Assembly (NCBI RefSeq): GCF_001544575.2
Contig: NZ_FCNY02000002.1
Coordinates: 434,001 to 498,000 of the forward strand
Direction of reading: 5' to 3'
Origin: Caballeronia cordobensis
Lineage (GTDB): Bacteria > Pseudomonadota > Gammaproteobacteria > Burkholderiales > Burkholderiaceae
Length of the DNA stretch: 64,000 nucleotides
The position numbers and the translations under genes were made by a program. Each line of letters begins with the position of its first letter. The first letter of the stretch is position 1. The notes under the pieces were generated by a model, which was not told the DNA's origin, made no database searches, and worked only from the letters and a program-made list of their open reading frames with translations. Below are positions 54,751-63,310 of this stretch, in pieces.

Positions 54751-56109
54751 ATGCAACGCAGTCTTCTGGTCAAGAACGCCCACATGCTCGTCACGATGGA
54801 CGAGCAGCGCCGCGAGATCGCCGATGGCGGTCTGTATATCGAAGGCAACCGCATCGTCGCGGCGGGCCCGACGAGCGAACTCCCGCCCACGGCCGACGAG
54901 GTGCTCGACATGCGCGGCCATCTCGTGATTCCGGGCCTCGTCAACACACACCATCACATGTATCAGAGCCTGACGCGCGCGGTCCCCGCCGCGCAGAACG
55001 CCGAGCTCTTCGGCTGGCTGACGAATCTGTACAAGATCTGGGCGCATCTGACGCCGGACATGATCGCCGTCTCGACTCAGACCGCGATGGCCGAACTGTT
55101 GCTGTCCGGCTGCACGACGTCGAGCGACCATCTTTATATCTATCCGAACGGCAGCCGGCTCGACGACAGCATCGCGGCGGCGCGCGAGATCGGCATGCGT
55201 TTTCACGCGGCGCGCGGCAGCATGAGCGTCGGGCAGAAGGATGGCGGCTTGCCACCGGATTCGGTCGTCGAAAAGGAGGACGCGATCCTGAAGGATTCGC
55301 AGCGTCTGATCGAGACGTACCACGACGAAGGCCGCTACGCGATGCTGCGTGTGGTCGTCGCGCCGTGCTCGCCGTTTTCGGTGAGCCGCGAGTTGATGCG
55401 CGACGCGGCGGTGCTCGCGCGCGAGTACGGCGTGTCGTTGCACACGCATCTGGCCGAGAACGTGAACGATGTTGCGTATAGCCGCGAGAAGTTCGGCATG
55501 ACGCCGGCGGAATATGCCGAAGATCTCGGCTGGGTCGGCCATGACGTGTGGCATGCGCACTGCGTGCAGCTCGACAAACCGGGCATCGAACTGTTCGCGC
55601 GCACGGGCACGGGCGTGGCGCATTGTCCGTGCTCGAACATGCGGCTCGCGTCGGGCATTGCGCCGATTCGGGCGATGCGCGATGCGGGCGTGCCGGTTGG
55701 CATCGGCGTGGATGGATCGGCATCGAACGACGGTGCGCAGATGGTGGCCGAAGTGCGGCAGGCGCTATTGCTGCAGCGCGTGGGCTTCGGGCCGGACGCG
55801 ATGACCGCGCGCGAGGCGCTCGAGATTGCGACGATCGGCGGCGCCAAAGTGCTCAATCGCGATGACATCGGGGCGTTGGCGCCGGGTATGGCGGCGGATT
55901 TTGTGTCGTTTGATCTGTCGCAGGCGTCGTTTGCCGGGGCGTTGCATGATCCGGTTGCGGCGCTGGTGTTTTGTGCACCTTCGACGGTGTCGACTAGTGT
56001 GATCGACGGGAAGATTGTGGTGAGGGATGGGAGGTTGACTACGGTCGATCTCGGGGCGGTCGTGGAGAGGCACAATCGCTTTGCGCGGGAGTTGGTTGAG
56101 GTTTTGTGA
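54751..56109 (+). CDS. 8-oxoguanine deaminase / guanine deaminase-like amidohydrolase
   Basis: A 452-residue metal-dependent amidohydrolase of the AtzB/TrzN-like group that includes 8-oxoguanine deaminase. The metal ligands are in NTHHHMYQSLTRA (His67, His69), in the HTHLAEN strand, and in VGIGVDGSASNDG. The 8-oxoguanine deaminase call comes from overall similarity. Its product would be urate, which is the substrate of PuuD, so it feeds directly into the neighbouring pathway. GGAGG lies about 9 bases before the ATG. Confidence 0.85.
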   Translation: MQRSLLVKNAHMLVTMDEQRREIADGGLYIEGNRIVAAGPTSELPPTADEVLDMRGHLVIPGLVNTHHHMYQSLTRAVPAAQNAELFGWLTNLYKIWAHLTPDMIAVSTQTAMAELLLSGCTTSSDHLYIYPNGSRLDDSIAAAREIGMRFHAARGSMSVGQKDGGLPPDSVVEKEDAILKDSQRLIETYHDEGRYAMLRVVVAPCSPFSVSRELMRDAAVLAREYGVSLHTHLAENVNDVAYSREKFGMTPAEYAEDLGWVGHDVWHAHCVQLDKPGIELFARTGTGVAHCPCSNMRLASGIAPIRAMRDAGVPVGIGVDGSASNDGAQMVAEVRQALLLQRVGFGPDAMTAREALEIATIGGAKVLNRDDIGALAPGMAADFVSFDLSQASFAGALHDPVAALVFCAPSTVSTSVIDGKIVVRDGRLTTVDLGAVVERHNRFARELVEVL

Positions 56110-56753
56110 GGGTTTTTGCTTGGGCTTTTGTGGATTGCCTGATTTCGTGTCGGTCTATTGGCACTGCCCCTGTGCGGGGCGGCACCTACTTTCTTTGCTG
56201 CTGCAAAGAAAGTAGGCAAAGAAAGCAGCTCTCCCCAGCCTAAGCACTTCACGCCGGCCGCGGCACAGGCGATTGGGTGAATGGAACCCAGAGTAGCGAG
56301 TGTTCCCGTTGCCGTGCCGGGCTTGGATCGCGCACGGTCTGACAAGCCAGCACCTAAAGGGCGCTGGTTCAGCACGAAATAGCTCCGGCACAGCGCTACG
56401 CGCTGCCGCGGAGTATGCAGGGGAAACCGGCAGGAAAGAAGCGCGCGCACCCGCGCACCTGATTCACCGGTCGGCCGCGAAGCGGGCCGGAACTTGAAAT
56501 GGCTGTACCGGTTTGTTAAGCGGCGCGATGTGACGGACCGTGCGCGATCCAAGCCCGATGGGTCCTTTGGGGGCGACACTTAGGCGAGTGCCGCCTAGGA
56601 GGAGAAAAGTGGCCAACGTGCGTGTGACCGCGGGCGGTGAGAAAGCTGCTTTCTTTGGTGACTTTCTTTGCAGCAGCAAAGAAAGTTACCCCCGCCCCGG
56701 GGAGGGGCAGCGCAAATAGACCAACACGAAAACAGGTTCCACGACGAAAAAGC
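56110..56753. other. Non-coding stretch occupied by an inverted-repeat element
   Basis: A 644-base gap between the deaminase and the converging LysR gene. Nearly all of it is the 599-bp inverted-repeat element described separately. The short open frames inside are Arg/Cys-rich and have no ribosome sites. Confidence 0.7.
56138..56736. repeat. 599-bp nested inverted-repeat element, no gene
   Basis: Outer arms of about 98 bp (56138-56236 and 56637-56736) are imperfect inverted copies. They share CCTGnTTTCGTG ends, GGTCTATTKGC, GCTGCCCCT-like and AAAGAAAGCAGCT blocks. Each arm carries its own hairpin: CCTACTTTCTTTGC/GCAAAGAAAGTAGG with loop TGCT (56185-56216) and GTGACTTTCTTTGC/GCAAAGAAAGTTAC with loop AGCA (56658-56689). 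Inside, a 21-base stretch at 56319-56339 is repeated perfectly in inverse at 56536-56556. No transposase is present. Confidence 0.85.
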
Positions 56754-57686
56754 TCAAGGCTGATCGATCAACGACCGGGTCGCCTCAGCAACAAGCCCTC
56801 GCAACCATCGCACCTCATCCGAATAATGACACCGCTCATGCCACAACTGGTAATACTGCATAGGTGGAAAATCGAGCGGCGCGGGCACGACCGCGAGCGG
56901 CAGGAACCGCGCATAGTGATCGGCAAACAACCGCGTCGTCGTGAACACAAGATCCGACTTGATCAACACATAAGGCGCGAGATTGAAGTACGGAAGCGTA
57001 ACGACGACATGACGCTTCAACCGCTCACGCGCGAGATGCACGTCGATCGCGCCACGCTGGCCGACCGAATAAGGCGTCGGCGCAAGATGCGGTGCGTTCA
57101 GGTATTGATCGAGCGTCAGCCCGCCACGCTTCGCAAATGGATGCGTGTTGCTGACGAGACACACGATCTTGTCGACGAACAGGTTCGAAAGATGCAACTG
57201 CTCAGGCGGCTCCGGCCAGTTGCCCACGACGATGTCGAGCTTGCCGTCCTCCAGCGCGAGCTCGTAGTCGAACGCGGGACCGAGCGAATGAAATTCCAGC
57301 GTCGCGTTGGGCGCGGCCTGCCGGAATCGTTCGACGACGGTCGGCACGAACAGCACGTTCAGATAATCAGGACAGCCGATGCGATAGCACCGGACCGACG
57401 TGGAAGGATCGAAGTTGTGCTGCTGAACCTTGATGCGCTCGATCTCGCGCAGCGCGTTCTGCGTCGGTTCCAGGAGACGCAGGCCATATTCGGTTGGCAC
57501 CATGCCGGATTTGCCGCGCACGAGGAGCGGATCGCCGGTGATGTCGCGCAGCCGGCGCAAGGCGGCGCTGATGGCGGGTTGCGACTGATTGAGCTTGACG
57601 GCCGCGCGCGTCACGCTGCGTTCCATCAGAAGGGTATGCAAGACGCGCAATAAGTACGTATCGATCGCCTCGCGTTGCTGACTCAT
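56754..57686 (-). CDS. LysR-family transcriptional regulator
   Basis: A 310-residue regulator. The N-terminal helix-turn-helix is at about 20-42 (SVTRAAVKLNQSQPAISAALRRLRDI), followed by the LysR hinge and an inducer-binding domain. It is divergent from the BMP-type ABC importer, which it probably controls. Its 3' end abuts the inverted-repeat element. Confidence 0.93.
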   Translation of the reverse strand: MSQQREAIDTYLLRVLHTLLMERSVTRAAVKLNQSQPAISAALRRLRDITGDPLLVRGKSGMVPTEYGLRLLEPTQNALREIERIKVQQHNFDPSTSVRCYRIGCPDYLNVLFVPTVVERFRQAAPNATLEFHSLGPAFDYELALEDGKLDIVVGNWPEPPEQLHLSNLFVDKIVCLVSNTHPFAKRGGLTLDQYLNAPHLAPTPYSVGQRGAIDVHLARERLKRHVVVTLPYFNLAPYVLIKSDLVFTTTRLFADHYARFLPLAVVPAPLDFPPMQYYQLWHERCHYSDEVRWLRGLVAEATRSLIDQP

Positions 57687-57710
57687 GTTATCTCCACTAT
57701 ATGTTCTGGC

Positions 57711-57737
57711 TGATCGACGCAGGGGTGCGACATATCA
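57711..57737. promoter_or_regulatory. Long dyad before the LysR gene
   Basis: TGATCGACGCA (57711-57721), then GGGG, then TGCGACATATCA (57726-57737). The half-sites match at their ends (TGAT and CGCA). GTGCGACATA (57725-57734) recurs exactly at 57872-57881, in the ABC leader. Possible LysR binding sites. Confidence 0.4.
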
Positions 57738-57766
57738 TTTTTAGTATGACGCGAAAATTTCGTCAA
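57738..57766 (-). promoter_or_regulatory. Promoter of the LysR gene
   Basis: On the minus strand, TTGACG (57766-57761) and TAAAAA (57743-57738) are 17 bases apart. The start codon is about 50 bases downstream. Confidence 0.5.
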
Positions 57767-57913
57767 GGTGTGAGTTACCCGCAAATAGTGGCTTGACGCC
57801 ATACAACACCTAATTTTGAGTTATCGACTTCGAGTCTCGAATTCTGTAAATTCTGCCCGCGATATGAGTTCGTGCGACATAACGGTGTCTCAGGCTCCTG
57901 ATCGGTAACTTTT

Positions 57914-57952
57914 TCCAGCCCGGCCTGCTCGGTGGCCGGGCGCATTTCTGGA
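57914..57952 (+). promoter_or_regulatory. RNA hairpin covering the ribosome site of the ABC importer (candidate riboswitch)
   Basis: Outer helix TCCAG (57914-57918) with CTGGA (57948-57952). Inner helix CCCGGCC (57919-57925) with GGCCGGG (57934-57940), loop TGCTCGGT, and a one-sided 7-base bulge CGCATTT. The 3' strand of the outer helix is the only Shine-Dalgarno-like sequence, five bases before the ATG, so pairing would block translation. The xanthine-sensing NMT1-type riboswitch of beta-proteobacteria is a candidate, but I cannot confirm its consensus here. Confidence 0.5.
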
Positions 57953-57957
57953 TCTCA

Positions 57958-59532
57958 ATGGGCGACGCCATCCTCACGTCGACGACGCCACCGCGCCTGG
58001 CGTTGTCCGGCATCAGCAAGCAGTATCCGTCCGTCAAGGCGAACGACGGCGTGAATCTCGTCGTCATGCCGGGCGAAATCCACGCCGTGCTCGGCGAAAA
58101 CGGCGCGGGCAAATCCACGCTGATGAAGATCATCTACGGCGCCGTGCGGCCCGACGAAGGCGAGATCCGCTGGCAGGGCGAAGCCGTGGAAATCGGCAGT
58201 CCGGCGGCGGCGCGCAAGCTCGGCATCGGCATGGTGTTCCAGCACTTCTCGCTGTTCGAGACGTTGACGGTGGGCGAGAACATCGCGCTCGCGCTCGACG
58301 ATAAATTCGACATGAAAGCGCTCGGCAAACGCATCCGCGACGTGTCGAAGGATTACGGGCTCGATGTCGATCCGCAGCGTCACGTGCACAGCCTCACGGT
58401 CGGCGAGCGCCAGCGCGTGGAGATCGTGCGGTGTCTGTTGCAGAACCCGCGGCTGCTCATCATGGACGAGCCGACTTCCGTGCTCACGCCGCAGGCCGTT
58501 CAGAAGCTCTTCAAGGTGCTGCGCCGGCTCGCGTCGGAGGGCTGCAGCATTCTCTATATCAGCCACAAGCTCGACGAAATCCAGTCGCTTTGCGAGAACG
58601 CCACCGTGATGCGCGGCGGGCGCGTGACCGGCAATGTCGATCCGCGCCGCGAAACGCAGGCGTCGCTCGCGCAACTGATGGTCGGCCATTCGCTGCCCGA
58701 CTACACGCGGCGCGAGCACCGGCCGGGCGACGTGCGCCTCGCAGTGAAAAATCTGTCGGTGGCGAGCCCCGATCCGTTCGGCACCTCGCTCGACAACGTC
58801 TCGTTCGCCGTGCATGCGGGCGAGATTTTCGGCATCGCGGGCGTGTCGGGGAACGGTCAGGCGGAGCTTCTCGCGGCGCTGTCGGGCGAGATCCGCGACA
58901 AACACGTCGCCGCCGACGCCGTGTCGATCTGCGGCAAGCCCGCGGCGCGTCTCAGCGCGGGCGGCCGGCGCCGCCGAGGCTTCGCGTTCGTGCCCGAGGA
59001 ACGGCTGGGCCGCGGCGCGGTGCCCGCGATGTCGCTCGCCGACAACGGCCTGCTCACCGCGCATCGCGAAAATCTGGTGCGCGGCGGCTGGATCAGGGCG
59101 AACGCGGTGAAGGCATTCGCGCAGCGCTGCATCGAGTCGTTCGACGTGCGCTGCGGCGGCAGCCATGCGCTCGCGCAAAGCCTGTCGGGCGGCAATCTGC
59201 AGAAGTTCATCGTCGGGCGCGAGATTCTCCAGGAGCCGAAAGTGCTCGTCGTCGCGCAGCCGACCTGGGGCGTCGATGTCGGCGCGGCGGGCTTCATCCG
59301 TCAGCAGTTGCTCGATCTGTCGGCGCGCGGCGTCGCGATCCTCGTCATTTCCGAAGAGCTCGAAGAACTGTTCGATATCTGCGACCGGCTCGCCGTGATC
59401 GCGCGCGGCAAGCTTTCACCCGTGCGCAAGACGAGCGAAACCAACGCGGAGGAAGTCGGCCTCTTCATGGCCGGTCTCTTCGACGGCAAGGCCGCGCCCA
59501 CAGCCGAACCCGACTCACTTCTCAAGCATTAA
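57958..59532 (+). CDS. BMP-type ABC transporter ATP-binding protein (two ATPase domains)
   Basis: A 524-residue ATPase of the sugar/nucleoside class. The first domain is complete: Walker A GENGAGKSTLMKII, signature LTVGERQRVEIVRCL, Walker B LLIMDEPTSVLTP. The second has a changed P-loop (GVSGNGQAEL) and LSGGNLQKFIVGRE with VLVVAQPTWGVDVGA, as usual for the degenerate half in this class. Together with the two permeases and BMP protein after it, it forms an importer for purine nucleosides or bases (substrate inferred from context). Confidence 0.92.
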   Translation: MGDAILTSTTPPRLALSGISKQYPSVKANDGVNLVVMPGEIHAVLGENGAGKSTLMKIIYGAVRPDEGEIRWQGEAVEIGSPAAARKLGIGMVFQHFSLFETLTVGENIALALDDKFDMKALGKRIRDVSKDYGLDVDPQRHVHSLTVGERQRVEIVRCLLQNPRLLIMDEPTSVLTPQAVQKLFKVLRRLASEGCSILYISHKLDEIQSLCENATVMRGGRVTGNVDPRRETQASLAQLMVGHSLPDYTRREHRPGDVRLAVKNLSVASPDPFGTSLDNVSFAVHAGEIFGIAGVSGNGQAELLAALSGEIRDKHVAADAVSICGKPAARLSAGGRRRRGFAFVPEERLGRGAVPAMSLADNGLLTAHRENLVRGGWIRANAVKAFAQRCIESFDVRCGGSHALAQSLSGGNLQKFIVGREILQEPKVLVVAQPTWGVDVGAAGFIRQQLLDLSARGVAILVISEELEELFDICDRLAVIARGKLSPVRKTSETNAEEVGLFMAGLFDGKAAPTAEPDSLLKH

Positions 59533-59536
59533 GCCG

Positions 59537-60643
59537 ATGACCTTTCCCTATCGACTCGAAGCGCGCCCGACGCCCTCGCGCGTCATGCAGCTTGCCGTGC
59601 CGGTCGTCGCCGCCGTGGCGACGCTCGTCATCGGCTTTCTGATTTTCAGTCTCGTCGGGCAGGACCCGCTGCGCGCGATGCACGCGTTCTTCATCGAGCC
59701 GCTCGCCAGCGTCAACGGCTGGTCCGAGCTCGTGCTCAAGGCGTCGCCGCTGTGCCTGATCGCGCTCGGGCTCGCGGTGGGCTATCGGGCGAACGTGTGG
59801 AACATCGGCGCAGAAGGGCAGATGCTGCTCGGCGGCATCGTCGCGGGCGGCATCGCGATTCACGCCGGCGACGCCTCCGGCTGGTGGACGCTGCCGCTCA
59901 TGATGGCGGGCGGCGTCGTCGGCGGCATGCTGTGGGCGGCGATTCCCGCGCTGCTCAAGAGCCGCTTCAACACGAACGAAATCCTGACGAGCCTGATGCT
60001 CACCTACGTCGCGACGCAATTGCTGATCTATCTCGTGAGCGGCCCGTGGCGCGACCCGGAAGGCATGAACTTCCCGATATCGGCGATGTTCGGCGACGAC
60101 GCCTTGTTCCCGCGCCTCTACGGCGACTGGCACTGGACCTGGCTCAAGGGCACGCGCATCAACGCGTCGGTGTTTCTGACGGCGATCGCGATTCCGCTCG
60201 TGTGGCTCTTCATGCGCAAGAGCTTCGCGGGCTTCCGGATGAACGTCGGCGGTCTTGCGCCGCTCGCCGCGCGCTACGCCGGTTTCTCCGACAAGAAGAC
60301 GATCTGGACCTCGCTGCTGCTCTCAGGCGGTCTCGCGGGGCTCGCCGGCATGGGCGAAGTCGCCGGGCCGATCGGCCAGCTTCAGGCGGGCTGGTCGCCG
60401 GGCTATGGCTTCACGGCGATCATCGTCGTGTTCGTCGGGCGGCTGCATCCGGTGGGCATCGTGCTCGCCAGCCTGCTGATGGCGCTGCTTTATCTCGGCG
60501 GCGAAGCGGTGCAGACGTCGCTGCAACTGCCGCAAGCGCTCGCGGGCGTGTTTCAGGGCTTGCTGCTCTTCTGTCTGCTCGGCTGCGATCTGTTCGTGAA
60601 TTACCGCGTCAGGCGCAGGACGAGCGCGCATCACGCCGCATAA
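59537..60643 (+). CDS. BMP-type ABC transporter permease 1
   Basis: A 368-residue permease of the BPD_transp_2 class with about nine or ten helices. Typical parts are LVLKASPLCLIALGLAVGYRANVWNIGAEGQMLLGGI and FAGFRMNVGGLAPLAARYAGF. It begins 4 bases after the ATPase stop. Confidence 0.92.
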   Translation: MTFPYRLEARPTPSRVMQLAVPVVAAVATLVIGFLIFSLVGQDPLRAMHAFFIEPLASVNGWSELVLKASPLCLIALGLAVGYRANVWNIGAEGQMLLGGIVAGGIAIHAGDASGWWTLPLMMAGGVVGGMLWAAIPALLKSRFNTNEILTSLMLTYVATQLLIYLVSGPWRDPEGMNFPISAMFGDDALFPRLYGDWHWTWLKGTRINASVFLTAIAIPLVWLFMRKSFAGFRMNVGGLAPLAARYAGFSDKKTIWTSLLLSGGLAGLAGMGEVAGPIGQLQAGWSPGYGFTAIIVVFVGRLHPVGIVLASLLMALLYLGGEAVQTSLQLPQALAGVFQGLLLFCLLGCDLFVNYRVRRRTSAHHAA

Positions 60644-60654
60644 GAGGGTGGAAC

Positions 60655-61584
60655 ATGGATATCAATCAAGCCAGCAATCTCGCGTCGAGCGCCGTGGTCG
60701 CCGCCATCCCGCTGATGTACGCCGGCGCGGGCGAACTCGTCGCGGAGAAGTCGGGCGTGCTCAATCTCGGCGTCGAAGGCATGATGCTGATGGGCGCCGT
60801 CACCGGTTACGCGGTCACGGCGATCACGGGCAGCCCGTGGCTCGGCATCGTCGCGTCGGTGTTCGCCGGGCTCGCGATGGCGCTGCTCTTCGGCTTTCTC
60901 ACCATCACGATGCTCGCCAATCAGGTCGCAACAGGCCTTTCGCTGACGATCTTCGGCATCGGCTTCTCGGCGTATATCGGCAAGCCGTACACCTCCGCCG
61001 CGGTGCGCTCGACCATCGACGCGATGCCGATTCCCGGCCTCGCGTCGATCCCCGTGCTCGGCCCCGCGGTGTTCTCGCTGACGCCGCTCGGCTATCTCGC
61101 GTTCGCCATGTTCGCGGCGATCGGCTGGTTTCTCTACAAGACACGCGCGGGGCTCGTGCTGCGGTCGGTCGGCGAATCGCCATCGGTGGCGCACTCGGTG
61201 GGGTTTCCGGTCGTCGGCGTGCGCTATGGCGCGACGCTTTTCGGCGGCGCGATGGCGGGCATCGCGGGCGGCTATTACTCGATCGTCTATCTGCATGTCT
61301 GGCAGGAGCAACTGACTTCAGGGCGCGGCTGGATCGCGCTCGCGCTCGTCGTGTTCGCGACGTGGCGGCCCGGGCGGCTCCTGATCGGCGCGCTGCTCTT
61401 CGGCGCGGTGATGGCGCTCCAGTTCTACGCGCAAGCCGTCGGCGTGCCGGTGCCCACGCAATTCCTCGCGATGCTGCCGTATCTCGCCACCATCGTCGTG
61501 CTCGTGGTCATCTCGCGCAATCCGAACACGATCAAGCTCAACGCGCCGGCCTCGCTCGGCAAGCCGTTTTTCGCGGCGAGCTAG
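60655..61584 (+). CDS. BMP-type ABC transporter permease 2
   Basis: A 309-residue permease of the same class. Conserved are IPLMYAGAGELVAEKSGVLNLGVEGMMLMGA, LANQVATGLSLTIFGIGFSAYIG and GFPVVGVRYGATLFGGAMAGIAGGYYS. The ATG at 60655 follows GAGGGTGGA. It forms the heterodimer partner of permease 1. Confidence 0.92.
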   Translation: MDINQASNLASSAVVAAIPLMYAGAGELVAEKSGVLNLGVEGMMLMGAVTGYAVTAITGSPWLGIVASVFAGLAMALLFGFLTITMLANQVATGLSLTIFGIGFSAYIGKPYTSAAVRSTIDAMPIPGLASIPVLGPAVFSLTPLGYLAFAMFAAIGWFLYKTRAGLVLRSVGESPSVAHSVGFPVVGVRYGATLFGGAMAGIAGGYYSIVYLHVWQEQLTSGRGWIALALVVFATWRPGRLLIGALLFGAVMALQFYAQAVGVPVPTQFLAMLPYLATIVVLVVISRNPNTIKLNAPASLGKPFFAAS

Positions 61585-61672
61585 CGAACCCGATTTCGTC
61601 CGCTTTTTTGGCCGACCACACTCAATCACGCGCAACCTCGTTTCACATACAACATCGACCAGGAGAATCACA

Positions 61673-62764
61673 ATGAATAAACCGTGGCTTAAGGCGATCA
61701 CCGCGACGGTCGCGCTGTCCGCCACCGTCGCCGCGCTGTCGACGGGCGCGCAGGCGGCCGACGCGCCGGGCGTCGCGTTCGTCTATCTCGGCAATCCGGG
61801 CGATGCGGGCTGGACCTTCGCGCACGACGCCGGCAGCAAGGAAGCCGAAGCGAAGTACGGCAGCAAGATCAAGATCACGCGCGTGGAGAACGTGCCGGAA
61901 TCGGCGGACTCGGAGCGTGTCTTCCGCGATCTCGCGAACAAGGGCAACAAGGTGATCTTCGCCACGAGCTTCGGCTATCAGGATTTCGCGCTGAAGGTCG
62001 CGAAGGATTTCCCGGACACGATCTTCCTCACGGCGACCGGCTTCAAGAAGGCGAAGAACTTCGGCACCTATGACGTGCGCATGTATCAGGGCGCGTATCT
62101 CGCGGGCGTCGCCGCGGGCTATGTGACGAAGACCAACACGCTTGGCTTCGTCGCCTCGGTGCCGATTCCCGAAGTGGTGCGCAACATCAACGCGTACACC
62201 ATGGGCGCGCGCTCGGTGAATCCGAAGGTCCACACGAAGGTCATCTGGATCAATAGCTGGTTCGATCCGGGCAAGGAAAAGCAGGCCGCCGAGACGCTGA
62301 TCGGCCAGGGCGCGGACGTGCTCCTGCAGAACACCGACTCCAACGCGACGCTCAACACCGCCGCCGAGAAGAAGGTCTACGCGTTCGGCTGGGATTCGAA
62401 CATGAAGAAGTTCGGCCCGAGCGCGCATCTGGGCTCGGTGGTCGCGCACTGGGGCGTGTACTACAACGACGTCATCCAGAAGGTCATCGACGGCAAGTGG
62501 AAGAACGACCCGGTATGGCTCGGCATTCCGCAGAAGGCCGTCGATCTCGAAGACCTGAACACCGGCGTGATTCCCGCGAAGGCCGCGCAGGCAGTGGCCG
62601 CGAAGCGCGACGAACTGCATACCGGCAAGTGGGATGTGTTCAGCGGTCCGATCAAGGACCAGTCGGGCGCGGAGAAGGTGCCGGCCGGCAAGACGCTCAC
62701 CGATCCGGAATTGCAGCGCATCAACTGGTATGTCGAGGGCGTCGACGGCTCGTTGCCGAAGTAA
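61673..62764 (+). CDS. BMP-family substrate-binding protein
   Basis: A 363-residue periplasmic protein with a signal peptide cleaved after AQAA. The BMP/PnrA domain begins VAFVYLGNPGDAGWTFAHDAGSKEAE and contains MYQGAYLAGVAAGYVTKTNTLGFV. Family members bind nucleosides or purines. An AGGAG site lies before the ATG. It ends the four-gene operon and is followed by a strong terminator. Confidence 0.93.
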   Translation: MNKPWLKAITATVALSATVAALSTGAQAADAPGVAFVYLGNPGDAGWTFAHDAGSKEAEAKYGSKIKITRVENVPESADSERVFRDLANKGNKVIFATSFGYQDFALKVAKDFPDTIFLTATGFKKAKNFGTYDVRMYQGAYLAGVAAGYVTKTNTLGFVASVPIPEVVRNINAYTMGARSVNPKVHTKVIWINSWFDPGKEKQAAETLIGQGADVLLQNTDSNATLNTAAEKKVYAFGWDSNMKKFGPSAHLGSVVAHWGVYYNDVIQKVIDGKWKNDPVWLGIPQKAVDLEDLNTGVIPAKAAQAVAAKRDELHTGKWDVFSGPIKDQSGAEKVPAGKTLTDPELQRINWYVEGVDGSLPK

Positions 62765-62784
62765 GCGCTTTTCCGTTCCAAAGC

Positions 62785-62820
62785 AAAACGCGCCTCGCTT
62801 CGCAGCGAGGCGCGTTTTTT
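62785..62820 (+). terminator. Terminator after the ABC operon
   Basis: A 15-bp perfect stem AAAACGCGCCTCGCT/AGCGAGGCGCGTTTT around TCGC, with six T. Confidence 0.93.
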
Positions 62821-62839
62821 CATGACCTCGGCAAAAGCG

Positions 62840-63049
62840 TCAGTCTTCGATGCGCAGTCCCACCTTGATCGTCACCTGCCAGTGCAGGATCTTGCCTTCC
62901 TCGACGTGTCCGCGAGTTTCCACCACTTCGAACCAGTGCATGTTGCGCAGCGTCTTCGACGCCTTCGAGAGTGCGACGCGCACGGCGTCGTCGCTCGATT
63001 GCGGCGAGGAACCAGTGAGTTCGATCTGCTTATAGACGTGTTCCGACAT
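62840..63049 (-). CDS. Dodecin family flavin-binding protein
   Basis: A 69-residue protein that forms dodecamers storing flavin. MSEHVYKQIELTGSSPQSSDDAVRVAL, then MHWFEVVETRGHVEEGKILHWQVTIKVGLRIED, covers the whole family including the flavin-stacking Trp. AAGGAG lies six bases before the ATG. Confidence 0.95.
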   Translation of the reverse strand: MSEHVYKQIELTGSSPQSSDDAVRVALSKASKTLRNMHWFEVVETRGHVEEGKILHWQVTIKVGLRIED

Positions 63050-63310
63050 GGTGTTCTCCTTGTAGTCCCCGAGGGGATGTCCTTCGGGGCATGATGAATC
63101 GGCTCAGGCGGCGCGTCCTGCCGCCCGAAGAAGCTTGCAATACCGATGCAGCAAGGCACGCGCCATCACGCTCGTCGCGCGTGGCTTCCATTAAAGGACA
63201 GGAAAGCGCCGGGGAATAGTCGGGGTTTGCGCGAAGCGCGCGAGCACGCGGCGAGCCTCGTGAAAGAGGCTCGCACGCATCCGGTACCGCGGGGAAAGGT
63301 CACGCAGGGA

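Noticed and set aside
56155..56679. Small open frames inside the inverted-repeat element (for example 56155-56391 and 56464-56679, minus strand)
   Set aside because: They lie in the repeat arms and the nested repeats, lack ribosome sites, and have Arg/Cys-rich composition. The inverted repeat explains the sequence better.
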